Of a DNA stretch of 64,000 nt, positions 35,413 through 44,233 are shown piece after piece. The DNA comes from an uncultured Prevotellaceae bacterium (GTDB taxonomy: Bacteria > Bacteroidota > Bacteroidia > Bacteroidales > Bacteroidaceae), in the NCBI GenBank assembly GCA_900315565.1, contig OMZS01000026.1:21181-85180 (forward strand). The letters run 5' to 3'. Positions within the stretch are counted from its first letter, which is position 1. Every line of letters begins with the position of its first letter. The notes beneath the pieces are model-generated. The model had not been told where the DNA came from and did not search any database. It worked only from the letters and a program-made list of their open reading frames with translations. The translations under genes and the position numbers were made by a program.

Positions 35413-36459
35413 CTATGGGGCAACATAGTTCATTCTCACTTTCTCGTAGCTCACGGTGCCGTCGGCTTTGACATGCACACGCAGCAGATAGTCGCCGGGG
35501 CCGGGGCTGTTGCGCTCGCTCATGGAATCGAGCGTGATGTGCTTCACACCTGCGTAGTCGCGCTCGTCCCACTTGTGCACATGGCCATAGAACACCGTAT
35601 GAACATTCCATTTTTCGAACTGCTTGAGCAGGAAGAAAGTCTCCTCGCGGGCAAACGTCGAGGCAAACTGCATGGACGACGGGCGGAACAGGTTGGTGTG
35701 GGTAAACACAAACGTGTGACGCATCTTCAGGCCAAACTCCTCAAGTTCCTTGCCGAAAAGCGCGCCTTCTTCTATCAGCTCCACCTGCTTCTTGCCAAGG
35801 GTGCCGCTGGCTGTGTCGAGAAAGATGAAATGGTCCACAATGTTCTGTTCCTCTCCCACAGTAACGTAAACATCGTAGAACGACGAATGAAAGAGGTTCG
35901 ACCAGAGTGCCCAGCCGTTGTGGGTAATATCGTGGTTGCCCACAACAGGATAGAATGGGAAAGGAATATCATTGACTGTGTATATACTATTATAGACTGT
36001 GTCCTCATAAATATAATTAGACCTGTCCTCACGTTCCCATTCGTCATCATCTTCTCCCACATATATTTCCTTATAGTATTTCCTGGCATATCTCCACTTG
36101 TACTCGTCAATCAGAGTGCCCAGATTGATGTAATATTCTGCCTTCGTGTCGGCAATGTCGCCCAAGTGACAATACATCAAGTCGTCGTGGTCGAGTCCAA
36201 TCTGCAGCATCTCTTGCATGCGCCCCAAGTCGGAGGTGACATGGCTGTCGGCGCCCACCAGGAAGGAGTATTCGCCAGAAGGGGCCAAGTGCTCCCTGAA
36301 ATCGCCTTTATAAGTGGAATAATAACTATGTGACATTTCCACACGGTCCTCAACGGCCGTACCCGAGACGAGCACACCTATGGGACTTACTTTCTCGCAG
36401 GAAATCAGACCTGCGACGGCCAGAATGGCCAACGCGTATGTTTTGATTCTTGTCTTCAT
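35413..36459 (-). CDS. Calcineurin-like metallophosphoesterase lipoprotein
   Basis: 348 residues from the ATG at 36459 (MKTRIKTYALAILAVAGLISC, lipoprotein signal). Metallophosphoesterase motifs: GADSH near residue 70, HLGDIADT, PVVGNHDI, FTHTNLF and FYGHVHKW, which supply the two-metal site. The substrate (phospho-ester or nucleotide outside the inner membrane) is not evident. It starts 3 bp after the stop of the upstream barrel gene and ends 15 bp before sufS, so it is part of the same transcription unit without an obvious link to iron-sulfur assembly. Confidence 0.8.
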   Translation of the reverse strand: MKTRIKTYALAILAVAGLISCEKVSPIGVLVSGTAVEDRVEMSHSYYSTYKGDFREHLAPSGEYSFLVGADSHVTSDLGRMQEMLQIGLDHDDLMYCHLGDIADTKAEYYINLGTLIDEYKWRYARKYYKEIYVGEDDDEWEREDRSNYIYEDTVYNSIYTVNDIPFPFYPVVGNHDITHNGWALWSNLFHSSFYDVYVTVGEEQNIVDHFIFLDTASGTLGKKQVELIEEGALFGKELEEFGLKMRHTFVFTHTNLFRPSSMQFASTFAREETFFLLKQFEKWNVHTVFYGHVHKWDERDYAGVKHITLDSMSERNSPGPGDYLLRVHVKADGTVSYEKVRMNYVAP

Positions 36460-36461
36460 GA

Positions 36462-37169
36462 TTACCAAACGTATTTGATTCCTAACCTTCCCGTTGTCTC
36501 GTATTTACTGGCCAACTGGCTGATACTGCCTGCCGGGCGCACGGTGAACTCGCCGAAAAGCATCATCTGCTCACGCAGTTTGGCGTAGAACTGCAAGCCC
36601 CAGTTGATGTTCCAGTTTTCGTAGTAGAACTCATCGTAATTGCGGAAGAAGAGTCCGATGTTCCACGGGTGCCAGCGGGGACGAATTGTCACGCCGGTAC
36701 CGAAGGTCATGGTGAGCGGCTCGGAATAGCCGTCATCGTGGAATTGATAGTGAATGTACGATTCTCCCAGGCGCAGGTGGATATAGGGTGTTTCCCACAC
36801 AACGGAGAGATTGTAGATTTTCTCGTTGGTCTGCCATCGGTTGTAGCGGTTGGCTATGGCACGACCCTCAAAATAGAAATCGGAGAAGCCCCAAGGCAAC
36901 CGGTAGCCACCCTCTATCCCGATGGAATAGATCTGCTTGCCGAACTGCAGCTGGCCGTTGGAGCTCACATGCCAGCGGTCGGTGAGATGGCGCTTATAGG
37001 AGAGTTCCACTCCCACGAAAGCACCCGACACCACGTTGTAACCGCTTATCACGTAGCCAGTGCCTTCGTTTTTGTGCTCCCCGTCGTACTTGTGTACGCC
37101 GCAGAAAGATTGCGCATGTAAAGACATTGTTGTCAACAACATCATTACTGTGAATAAATAGTTTTTCAT
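36462..37169 (-). CDS. Outer membrane beta-barrel-like protein of unknown function
   Basis: 235 residues: signal peptide (MKNYLFTVMMLLTTMSLHAQ) then alternating amphipathic strands rich in Tyr and Trp (GAFVGVELSYKRHLTDRW, IYSIGIEGGYRLPWGFSDF, WGLQFYAKLREQMMLFGEF) and a C-terminal strand ending GIKYVW, typical of small outer membrane barrels. No family name recognised. It is tightly followed by the metallophosphoesterase gene and lies between sufD and sufS. Confidence 0.65.
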   Translation of the reverse strand: MKNYLFTVMMLLTTMSLHAQSFCGVHKYDGEHKNEGTGYVISGYNVVSGAFVGVELSYKRHLTDRWHVSSNGQLQFGKQIYSIGIEGGYRLPWGFSDFYFEGRAIANRYNRWQTNEKIYNLSVVWETPYIHLRLGESYIHYQFHDDGYSEPLTMTFGTGVTIRPRWHPWNIGLFFRNYDEFYYENWNINWGLQFYAKLREQMMLFGEFTVRPAGSISQLASKYETTGRLGIKYVW

Positions 37170-37270
37170 TTACGTTAAGTTGATTTTTTCTAGGCCTTTA
37201 TTACTCAATACTATTAAACCCCTACTCCACTCCTTTTTTGTTCTTCACCAGATTTTTGTCCGCTTACTTC

Positions 37271-38626
37271 TCATTTACACAGCTTACAGCCCTTGCATTT
37301 GCTTAGCTCGCCACGGAAACGCTTTTCCACCAGATAGTGGAGCCGGTCGCGCAGAGGCTCGAGCTTCATCTGGTCGATGACTTCGTTGATGAAAGCGTTC
37401 TGCAAAAGCACCTTGGCCTCATGTTCGCTGATGCCGCGCTGGCGCATGTAGAACATGGCCGCATCGTTGAGCTGACCAACGGTAGAGCCGTGGGCACACT
37501 TCACGTCGTCGGCATAGATTTCGAGCATGGGCTGGGTGAACATGCGGGCCTCGCTGGTGGCGCAGAGGTTTTGGTTGGTCATTTGCGACACGGTCTTCTG
37601 AGCGCCGTGTTCCACCAGCATCTTTCCGGCAAAGGCCCCCGTGGCCTGCTCGTCGAGCACGTACTTGTAGAGCTCACGGCTGGTGCAGTGGGGCACGCGG
37701 TGAGTGACAAGCGTGTTGTTATCTACATGCTGGTGTTTGTCGGCTATCACGCAACCGCTGCAATAGCACTCTGCCCCTTCGCCACTGAGCGAGAGGTCGA
37801 GCCGGTTGCGGGTGATGCCGTTGTGCAGGGTAATGACATTGTGGCATACACGGCTGTCGCGCTGCTGGTCGATATACACGTTGCTCACACGCACATTTTT
37901 ATTGTGGGTTTCCTCCAGACAGTAAAGGTCGAGCGAGGCATTGGCACCGGCATAAGCCTCAATGACCTGGGTGGTAAGGAAGTTGCGGTCGTCGGCAGTA
38001 TGGTCGCAGAAGAGGATTTTCACTTCGGCCCCTTCTTCCACCACAATGAGCACCCTGCGGTTGACCATCATGTCGGTCACCGCGCGTTGGGCGTTTTGCG
38101 GCGGAGCTTTCAGGATGTTGATGACCTGAATGGCGCGATCAACCTTCACTCCCCGGGGCACATACACCAGCAGTCCGTCTTGGGCCAGCATGGTGTTGAG
38201 CGCTGTCACCGCATCGTCGCTGGTATTTGCAAGGCGGGCGTAATAGTTGCTCACTATTTCGTTGTGCTCGCGCATCGACCCTACAACGACACCCTCGGGC
38301 AAATGACTCTTGGGCAGGGCTTGGTTATAGAAAGAGTCGTTCACCACAAAATAGAGCGAGGTGCTCAGGTTGGGAACGTCACAACGGAAAGCCTCGTAAG
38401 GGTCAACGGCTATTTCGTAGCGGTTGAGGTTCACACCGTAGTCGGGCTCGAAGAGTTTCTGCATGTCGGTGTATTTGTAACGCTCCACCTTTTTCGTGGG
38501 GAACCCCTGCGCCTTGAAATCCTCGAAAGCCTGGTCGCGAACAGCATTCATCGGCTCAGTGGCGTGACCGAAAATCATCTGCCGCGCCTGCTCGTAGAGT
38601 TCTATATATTGTTGCTCACTATTCAT
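37271..38626 (-). CDS. sufD: Fe-S assembly scaffold protein SufD
   Basis: 451 residues from the ATG at 38626 (MNSEQQYIELYEQARQMIF). SufD family features: KKVERYKYTDMQKLF, YVPRGVKVDRAIQVINI, HNVITLHNGITRNRLDLSLSGEGAECY, DDVKCAHGSTVGQLND and LQNAFINEVID. It forms the SufBC2D complex on which clusters are built. The C-terminus ends in KCKGCKLCK, a small Cys-rich tail. Encoded after sufC on the same strand. Confidence 0.93.
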   Translation of the reverse strand: MNSEQQYIELYEQARQMIFGHATEPMNAVRDQAFEDFKAQGFPTKKVERYKYTDMQKLFEPDYGVNLNRYEIAVDPYEAFRCDVPNLSTSLYFVVNDSFYNQALPKSHLPEGVVVGSMREHNEIVSNYYARLANTSDDAVTALNTMLAQDGLLVYVPRGVKVDRAIQVINILKAPPQNAQRAVTDMMVNRRVLIVVEEGAEVKILFCDHTADDRNFLTTQVIEAYAGANASLDLYCLEETHNKNVRVSNVYIDQQRDSRVCHNVITLHNGITRNRLDLSLSGEGAECYCSGCVIADKHQHVDNNTLVTHRVPHCTSRELYKYVLDEQATGAFAGKMLVEHGAQKTVSQMTNQNLCATSEARMFTQPMLEIYADDVKCAHGSTVGQLNDAAMFYMRQRGISEHEAKVLLQNAFINEVIDQMKLEPLRDRLHYLVEKRFRGELSKCKGCKLCK

Positions 38627-38653
38627 AACTGAGAACTGTAAACTTTCATTCGC

Positions 38654-38694
38654 CAATTGTCAATTATCAATTATCAATTGTCAATTAACAATTA
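38654..38694. repeat. Simple repeat between sufC and sufD
   Basis: Tandem variants of tcaattatcaa/tcaattgtcaa fill the gap and reach the sufC stop codon. Confidence 0.6.
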
Positions 38695-39447
38695 CTCTTC
38701 GCCGATTTCTTCTTTTATCCAGTCGTAACCGTGCTCCTGAATCTGACGGGCCAGTTCGGGGCCGCCCGTTTTCACCATTCGTCCTTTGTAGAGCACATGC
38801 ACATACTGAGGACGAATCATTTCGAGCAGACGGTCGTAGTGGGTGATGACGATGCATGAGGTGTCGGGCCGTTGCAGTTTGTTCACACCTTCGGCCACAA
38901 TGCGCATGGCATCGACATCGAGTCCCGAGTCGGTTTCGTCGAGAATGCTGAGCTTGGGTTCGAGCATGGCCATCTGGAAAATCTCGTTGCGCTTTTTCTC
39001 ACCGCCACTGAAGCCTTCGTTCACCGAACGGTTGGCCAGCTTCGAGTCGAGCTCCACAATCTTTCGCTTCTCGCGCATCAGTTTCAGGAACTCTGCCGCA
39101 TTCATCGGTTCCAGCCCTTGAAACTTTCGTTTCTCGTTGATGGCCGCACGCATAAAATTGGTCATCGATACGCCCGGAATCTCTACCGGATACTGAAACG
39201 AAAGAAACAGCCCTTCATGCGCACGCTCTTCGGGCTTCATGTCGAACAGGTTCTTGCCGTTGAAAAATGCCTCGCCCTCGGTGACCTCATACAACGGGTT
39301 GCCAACCAGCACAGCGCTCAGCGTGCTCTTGCCCGAGCCGTTAGGTCCCATAATGGCATGGGTCTCGCCATCGTTTATCACGAGGTTGATGCCCTTCAAT
39401 ATCTCTTTTTCGCCAATTTTGGCATGCAAATTTCTTACTTCTAACAC
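38692..39447 (-). CDS. sufC: Fe-S assembly ATPase SufC
   Basis: 251 residues, ABC ATPase: Walker A GPNGSGKSTLSAVL, signature SGGEKKRNEIFQMAML, Walker B LSILDETDSGLDVDAM, switch His in CIVITHYDRLL. The start is a GTG at 39447 (LEVRNLHAKIGEKEILKGINL), which aligns with other SufC N-termini; no ATG is available nearby. It powers the SufBCD scaffold. In the usual order it follows sufB directly, but here a 2-kb segment separates the two. Confidence 0.94.
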   Translation of the reverse strand: MLEVRNLHAKIGEKEILKGINLVINDGETHAIMGPNGSGKSTLSAVLVGNPLYEVTEGEAFFNGKNLFDMKPEERAHEGLFLSFQYPVEIPGVSMTNFMRAAINEKRKFQGLEPMNAAEFLKLMREKRKIVELDSKLANRSVNEGFSGGEKKRNEIFQMAMLEPKLSILDETDSGLDVDAMRIVAEGVNKLQRPDTSCIVITHYDRLLEMIRPQYVHVLYKGRMVKTGGPELARQIQEHGYDWIKEEIGEE

Positions 39448-39503
39448 CTTTATCTAAAGTTTATTTTCTTTTATCTTCAATCTTTATCATTTCTCTTTCA
39501 TCT

Positions 39504-39620
39504 CCAGCAGCAGCGAGTCGCAGCTGGAGTAGTTGCGGGCGTTGTCGGCATTAGCCGTGGCGCGCACCAGTCAGCTGTAACTGTTCTGCGAGTGGCCGGC
39601 ACTGATGCTTTTCGAGATGA
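39504..39620 (-). pseudogene. Fragment of sufB (117 bp)
   Basis: These 117 bp align without gaps to sufB positions 41944-42060, with nine differences by my count. It corresponds to the SufB segment around [17 protein letters not shown]. One change makes an in-frame stop (the Gly codon becomes TGA). It is not part of an open frame. It marks the far end of the segment inserted between sufB and sufC. Confidence 0.85.
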
Positions 39621-39639
39621 ATCTCATGCACAGCAATCG

Positions 39640-41478
39640 TTAGAATGAAATCGTAAACGAACCGCCCAGGATAAACGTATGGCGATTCTTCTTCATGTGT
39701 TGTGTCTCGTTAAACGACTCCAAGTCTCCGGGCTCGAGCAGGTTAATCATAGGGACAGATTCCTCGCCCATTGACAGGTCAATAGCTTCTAACACGAATG
39801 GTACGGGATTATAGGTCATGGTGTAGGTCTTCCTCGAAAAGTCGTAGTCGAGAAACAGCCTCCACGCGTAATTCTCTTTATAGGCATATGTGAGCGAGAG
39901 ACCCGTACCAAACTTCATCGTATTGTTTCCTCCCAGGGTAAAGTAATCAAACTCCGCGTTATATTTGTCTGATTTAGGTGTCGCCTTGAAGAGCACATTG
40001 TCTTTCATTTCGTCCATCAAATACTCAATGCTCAATTCGCGCTTGCATCCTGTGACGGTGGCATTGAGGTCAACCTCCTGCATGATGCTGCGCCCAACGA
40101 GCAGCTTCGAGCCAAGTGCAAATCGTTTGGAAAGCGGCAGGTTGAAGTAAACGCCCAAATCGGCCGAAAACTCTGTCAGATGGTCACTCTTAATGGTAAA
40201 GTAGGCATCTTCCATGAGGTACATACCGTCACCGTCGATGAAGCGGCGGAATTCGGCGTCCGATTTGTAGTCATCGCCATAAAGGGACTCCACGAGATCG
40301 TTCCACGCATAGCTCTCAATACCATCCCATCCCTTGATAGGCGAGCTGTTCACACGCAGACGTCCACCTACGCCAACGTACTTATTGAAGAAATAGGCAC
40401 CCTCGGCCCCCACGGCCGTGGAGGCACCGAACCTGAGATTAAGCACATTGTCGCCATCGAAATCAGTCAGTTCAAGTTTTTCCATGCTGAAGTCCAGATT
40501 GCTGGAACCGAAGCCAATGCCCATCGACACTGAGAAAAACGACGGGTTGTCGATGATGCTTTTATTGCCACTGATGTCACCGCGCAGCAGGCCGCGCCCT
40601 TTAAACAGCCAGTCGCTAATGGCGTAGGCCAGTTCGCCCGACATGATGCCAATGCCCGCACCACTGAGCACATCGCTCACCCAGTGGCGGTTGTTCAGCA
40701 CACGCATCACACCCGTGGCCGTAGCCACACCGTAGCCTGCCACCGAATACCACGGCGAGCGTGTCAATCCATACTCCTTGTGCAGGATGGTGGCTCCCAC
40801 GAAGGCTGTTGCCGTGTGTCCGCTCGGCCACGAGTTGGCAGTAGAGCCGTCGGGGCGCATCTCCTTCGCCGTGTATTTGATGGAGTTCACAAAGCCCGCC
40901 ATAATGCCATACGACAATGCGGTGGAGGCTAAGTAACGTCCCCAGTCGCTACGGCCTTCCACACCAGCAATCTTCAGGCCCGTGGTCATCACCGGTCCGA
41001 AGAACTGCGAGTAGTCGTCAATACTTGTCTTGAAATCGGTAATCAGCGTGTGTTTGTTGTCTTTTGTGTTCTGCCTGAACGATTTTTTCTCGCTCTTGGC
41101 AATCATACCTGCAACAAACAGCGGCACACCCGCGAATGTCAGGTCATCCATCACCTTAAAAGGCTTTACCCCTTCGTTTGTGCGCATCCATGTCAGCTGG
41201 TATTTCTCGGTGGCCATGCTTTCAGCGGCATTCGTCGTCACCGAAGGAAGCATTCGTACTTCCAATTTGGGGTCTCTTGTAGTCAGAATACGTCCAAGAG
41301 GCTTTTTAGCGGCAGTCTCCCACTCCATGCTCGGCGCACTCAACTTCAGAGGCTCGCTAATCAAGGCACTGCGTACTTCGCCTGCTGTCCAGTCTGCACT
41401 TTCTTCAGTACCTGTTGTTTCTGCTTTCATCAGACTTGCAGTAACAATGGCAAAAACAAATATCAATAAACGTTTCAT
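39640..41478 (-). CDS. PAP2-family phosphatase with C-terminal outer-membrane-like domain
   Basis: 612 residues from the ATG at 41478 (MKRLLIFVFAIVTASLMKA signal peptide); the longer frame to 41742 reads through a promoter. PAP2 motifs in order: KYTAKEMRP, NSWPSGHTATAF and RVLNNRHWVSDVLSG, the three conserved phosphatase blocks. The C-terminal about 250 residues are strand-rich with an FTISF end like a small barrel. Members dephosphorylate lipid phosphates such as undecaprenyl pyrophosphate, PG-P or lipid A. It lies between sufB and sufC, which is not a normal place, and next to a sufB fragment, so the block was probably brought in by recombination. Confidence 0.82.
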   Translation of the reverse strand: MKRLLIFVFAIVTASLMKAETTGTEESADWTAGEVRSALISEPLKLSAPSMEWETAAKKPLGRILTTRDPKLEVRMLPSVTTNAAESMATEKYQLTWMRTNEGVKPFKVMDDLTFAGVPLFVAGMIAKSEKKSFRQNTKDNKHTLITDFKTSIDDYSQFFGPVMTTGLKIAGVEGRSDWGRYLASTALSYGIMAGFVNSIKYTAKEMRPDGSTANSWPSGHTATAFVGATILHKEYGLTRSPWYSVAGYGVATATGVMRVLNNRHWVSDVLSGAGIGIMSGELAYAISDWLFKGRGLLRGDISGNKSIIDNPSFFSVSMGIGFGSSNLDFSMEKLELTDFDGDNVLNLRFGASTAVGAEGAYFFNKYVGVGGRLRVNSSPIKGWDGIESYAWNDLVESLYGDDYKSDAEFRRFIDGDGMYLMEDAYFTIKSDHLTEFSADLGVYFNLPLSKRFALGSKLLVGRSIMQEVDLNATVTGCKRELSIEYLMDEMKDNVLFKATPKSDKYNAEFDYFTLGGNNTMKFGTGLSLTYAYKENYAWRLFLDYDFSRKTYTMTYNPVPFVLEAIDLSMGEESVPMINLLEPGDLESFNETQHMKKNRHTFILGGSFTISF

Positions 41479-41516
41479 AATCAACAAAGTAATTTGTCTG
41501 TTTTCTTTAATCACTG

Positions 41517-41547
41517 CAAAGGTACAATTTAGTGAGTAAAAAACAAA
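41517..41547 (-). promoter_or_regulatory. Bacteroidetes promoter of the PAP2 gene
   Basis: On the minus strand TTTG (41544-41547), 19 bp, TACCTTTG (41517-41524). With it the PAP2 gene does not need the suf promoter; sufC and sufD downstream may now depend on it. Confidence 0.7.
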
Positions 41548-41686
41548 AAAGAAAGACCATTTTCTTTTTGTTTTTAGAGCGCAAGTACCTTTGGAAAAGC
41601 CAAACGTGCAATTGATTGAGCAGTGCAAGGCTTTACTCACGCAAAGAATGACACGAGTGAAATAACGCCGGAGATATATGAAAACC

Positions 41687-43132
41687 TCATCCCACAGTGC
41701 CTTCGAGCGAAACCGACAACAGCTTCTGCGCCTCAACGGCAAACTCCATGGGAAGTTTGTTGAGCACTTCCTTGGCGTAGCCGTTCACAATCAGGCCAAC
41801 GGCCTGCTCGGTAGGAATGCCGCGCTGGTTGCAGTAGAAAAGCTGGTCTTCGGAGATTTTCGACGTGGTAGCCTCGTGCTCGAAAATGGCCGTCGGGTTG
41901 TGAACGTCCATATAGGGGAACGTGTGGGCACCGCAATCAGAGCCCAACAACAGCGAGTCGCAGCTGGAGTAGTTGCGGGCATTGTCGGCATTGGCCGTGG
42001 CGCGCACCAGTCCGCGGTAGCTGTTTTGCGAGTGGCCGGCACTGATGCCTTTCGAGATGATGGTGCTACGTGTGTTCTTGCCAATATGAATCATCTTGGT
42101 GCCCGTGTCGGCTTCCTGATAATTGTTGGTAACGGCCACCGAATAGAACTCTGCCACCGAATCATCGCCGCGCAGCACGCACGAGGGATACTTCCACGTG
42201 ATGGCCGAGCCTGTTTCCACCTGTGTCCACGACAGTTTCGAGCGTTCGCCGCGCAGGTCGCCGCGCTTGGTCACCAGATTGAGCACACCACCCTTGCCGT
42301 GCTCATCGCCGGGATACCAGTTCTGCACGGTGGAGTATTTCACCTCGGCACGGTCGTTGACAATAATCTCAACAATGGCGGCATGCAACTGGTTCTCGTC
42401 GCGCATCGGGGCGGTGCAACCTTCCAGATAGCTCACGTACGAGTCGTCGTCGGCAATGATAAGTGTGCGCTCAAACTGACCCGTGTTGCGGGCGTTGATG
42501 CGGAAATAGCTGCTTAGTTCCATGGGGCAGCGCACTCCCTTGGGGATATACACAAACGAGCCGTCGCTGAACACGGCAGAATTGAGCGCGGCAAAGAAAT
42601 TGTCGCGATAGGGTACCACCGTGCCCAGATACTGGCGCACCAGGTCGGGGTGCTGCTTGATGGCATCGCCAATGCTGCAGAAGATAATACCCTTCTCGGC
42701 CAGTTTTTCCTTGAAAGTGGTTTTCACGCTCACCGAGTCCATGATGGCATCCACAGCGGTATTGCCGCTCAGCGCCAACCGCTCCTCCAACGGAATGCCC
42801 AGCTTGTCGAACGTTTTCTCCAGCTCGGGGTCAATCTTGCCGTCGCCTTTGGGCTTCTTGGCCATAGGGTCGGCATAGTAGCTGATGGCCTGATAGTCGA
42901 TGGGCGGCACGTGAACGTGTCCCCACGTAGGTTCCTTTTGTTCCTGCCAATAACGGAAGGCGCGGAGTCGGAAGTCCAGCATCCACTCCGGCTCGCCTTT
43001 CTTGGCAGAAATCAGTCTGACCACTTCTTCGTTCAGACCCTTCTCTATGATTTCGGTATGCACGTCGGTGGTGAATCCGAACTCATATTTCTGCTCGGCC
43101 ACCTGACGCACAAATTCGTTGTTGTTGCTCAT
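41687..43132 (-). CDS. sufB: Fe-S assembly scaffold protein SufB
   Basis: 481 residues: [102 protein letters not shown] and [19 protein letters not shown] are all SufB blocks. It is the main cluster scaffold with SufC and SufD. First gene of the suf cluster; -7 element TATCTTTG (minus strand) at 43152-43159 with no clear -33. The upstream inverted repeat at 43163-43201 overlaps where the -33 would be. Confidence 0.95.
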   Translation of the reverse strand: MSNNNEFVRQVAEQKYEFGFTTDVHTEIIEKGLNEEVVRLISAKKGEPEWMLDFRLRAFRYWQEQKEPTWGHVHVPPIDYQAISYYADPMAKKPKGDGKIDPELEKTFDKLGIPLEERLALSGNTAVDAIMDSVSVKTTFKEKLAEKGIIFCSIGDAIKQHPDLVRQYLGTVVPYRDNFFAALNSAVFSDGSFVYIPKGVRCPMELSSYFRINARNTGQFERTLIIADDDSYVSYLEGCTAPMRDENQLHAAIVEIIVNDRAEVKYSTVQNWYPGDEHGKGGVLNLVTKRGDLRGERSKLSWTQVETGSAITWKYPSCVLRGDDSVAEFYSVAVTNNYQEADTGTKMIHIGKNTRSTIISKGISAGHSQNSYRGLVRATANADNARNYSSCDSLLLGSDCGAHTFPYMDVHNPTAIFEHEATTSKISEDQLFYCNQRGIPTEQAVGLIVNGYAKEVLNKLPMEFAVEAQKLLSVSLEGTVG

Positions 43133-43162
43133 TAATTATACAATTTGGATGCAAAGATATTA

Positions 43163-43201
43163 AAAAAAACGGTGAAAAGCCTGCACTTTCACCGTTTTTT
43201 T
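43163..43201. terminator. Hairpin between the barrel gene and sufB
   Basis: Perfect 15-bp stem (43163-43177 with 43187-43201), loop 9 nt, A run on one side and T run on the other. It can end the transcript of the gene at 43414-43971, and it lies across the upstream part of the sufB promoter. The gap 43202-43413 holds two further weaker inverted repeats built on cacggaaagt/actttccgtg and acacggaa/ttccgtgt. Confidence 0.7.
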
Positions 43202-43413
43202 AATTCTATCCAACCTGCTGCCAACCACTTTTCCAAGTTCAGCGAACGTTTTTTCGCCAAAATGACCATCGAACGGGGGGAAAGAAATGTATAAAAAGCA
43301 CGGAAAGTACAACAACCTTTGACTTTCCGTGTCTAAGAAAGACAGCGGACTAACACAGAACAACACGGAAAACAAAACAATCCATGGTGTTCCGTGTCAG
43401 TCCGAAACAAAAA

Positions 43414-43971
43414 TCAGAATTTATAGCCGACACCCACCTGCACGGTGTTCTCGAAGCCACCCACATTCAGGAACGAACGCTTCAGCGCATGCTTGAAGTC
43501 GAACGTGGCAAAGCACTTTCCGAACGTCACCTGCGCGCCGGCCTGTACACCCACGTGCAGACGCTCGCCCATGCTGCCGTGCCACCAGCCCAACGCACCT
43601 CCCTGATAGCGGTCACGTCCGAAGGCCGCATATCGCAGATACGTTCCGGCGTTCAGGTTGATGCCCATTTTGTCGGAGAGGCCGATATGCCACGAAGCCA
43701 GCACCGGCAGCGTGGCAGCCCATTGGCTGTACCACCAAGTCTTGTCCTTGCTTTCATTCTCTTGGTACGACAGCACCAGGCGCGGCTGCAAAAACAGGTT
43801 CCCGCTGAGCTGAATGTCATACAGCGCACCCACGAAACCGCCCGTATCCCAACCTACATCCTTCGCACTCGAAGTAGAACTGTTCACACCTGCCATCAGC
43901 CCAAATCCATTCTGGGCATTCACATTCATTGCCATCAGTGCGACGACAATCATTAAGAAACACTTCTTCAT
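43414..43971 (-). CDS. Small outer membrane beta-barrel protein
   Basis: 185 residues: signal peptide (MKKCFLMIVVALMAMNVNAQ) and eight-strand-type barrel pattern (GFGLMAGVNSSTSSAKDVGWDTGGF, LFLQPRLVLSYQENES, MGINLNAGTYLRYAAFG, LHVGVQAGAQVTFGKC, TVQVGVGYKF end). It resembles the 'PorT-like/outer membrane beta-barrel' families common in Bacteroidetes; function unknown. Its promoter (44102-44133) has two 17-bp direct repeats just upstream, a sign of regulation. Confidence 0.75.
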   Translation of the reverse strand: MKKCFLMIVVALMAMNVNAQNGFGLMAGVNSSTSSAKDVGWDTGGFVGALYDIQLSGNLFLQPRLVLSYQENESKDKTWWYSQWAATLPVLASWHIGLSDKMGINLNAGTYLRYAAFGRDRYQGGALGWWHGSMGERLHVGVQAGAQVTFGKCFATFDFKHALKRSFLNVGGFENTVQVGVGYKF

Positions 43972-44101
43972 AAGCTATAAAAATACAGTTTATATAAGTT
44001 TTATTTATCCGTTTGCGATTGTCCACTGCAAAATATGGGGAAAAAGCCCTACTTGCTGCATTACGTAACGCTTGTTATCACTCTGTCGTTTTTAATTGAT
44101 G

Positions 44102-44133
44102 CAAAATTATGGAAAAGAAAACTAAGCGACAAA
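44102..44133 (-). promoter_or_regulatory. Bacteroidetes promoter of the small barrel gene
   Basis: On the minus strand TTTG (44130-44133), 20 bp, TAATTTTG (44102-44109). Confidence 0.65.
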
Positions 44134-44141
44134 TAAACAGA

Positions 44142-44225
44142 GTACACTTTGTAAACCCATTATTCGCTTTTCGTCAGAAAACATTGATTTACAACTGCTT
44201 GCAGAGATGTACACTTTGTAAACCC
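44142..44225. repeat. Two 17-bp direct repeats upstream of the barrel promoter
   Basis: gtacactttgtaaaccc occurs at 44142-44158 and again at 44209-44225, identical, 67 bp apart. The near copy ends 8 bp upstream of the -33 element, a position typical for activator sites. Confidence 0.75.
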
Positions 44226-44233
44226 GATAGCGT

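Noticed and set aside
39640-41742. Long version of the PAP2 gene (700 codons)
   Set aside because: The extra 88 codons cover the promoter at 41517-41547 and precede a good signal peptide at 41478.
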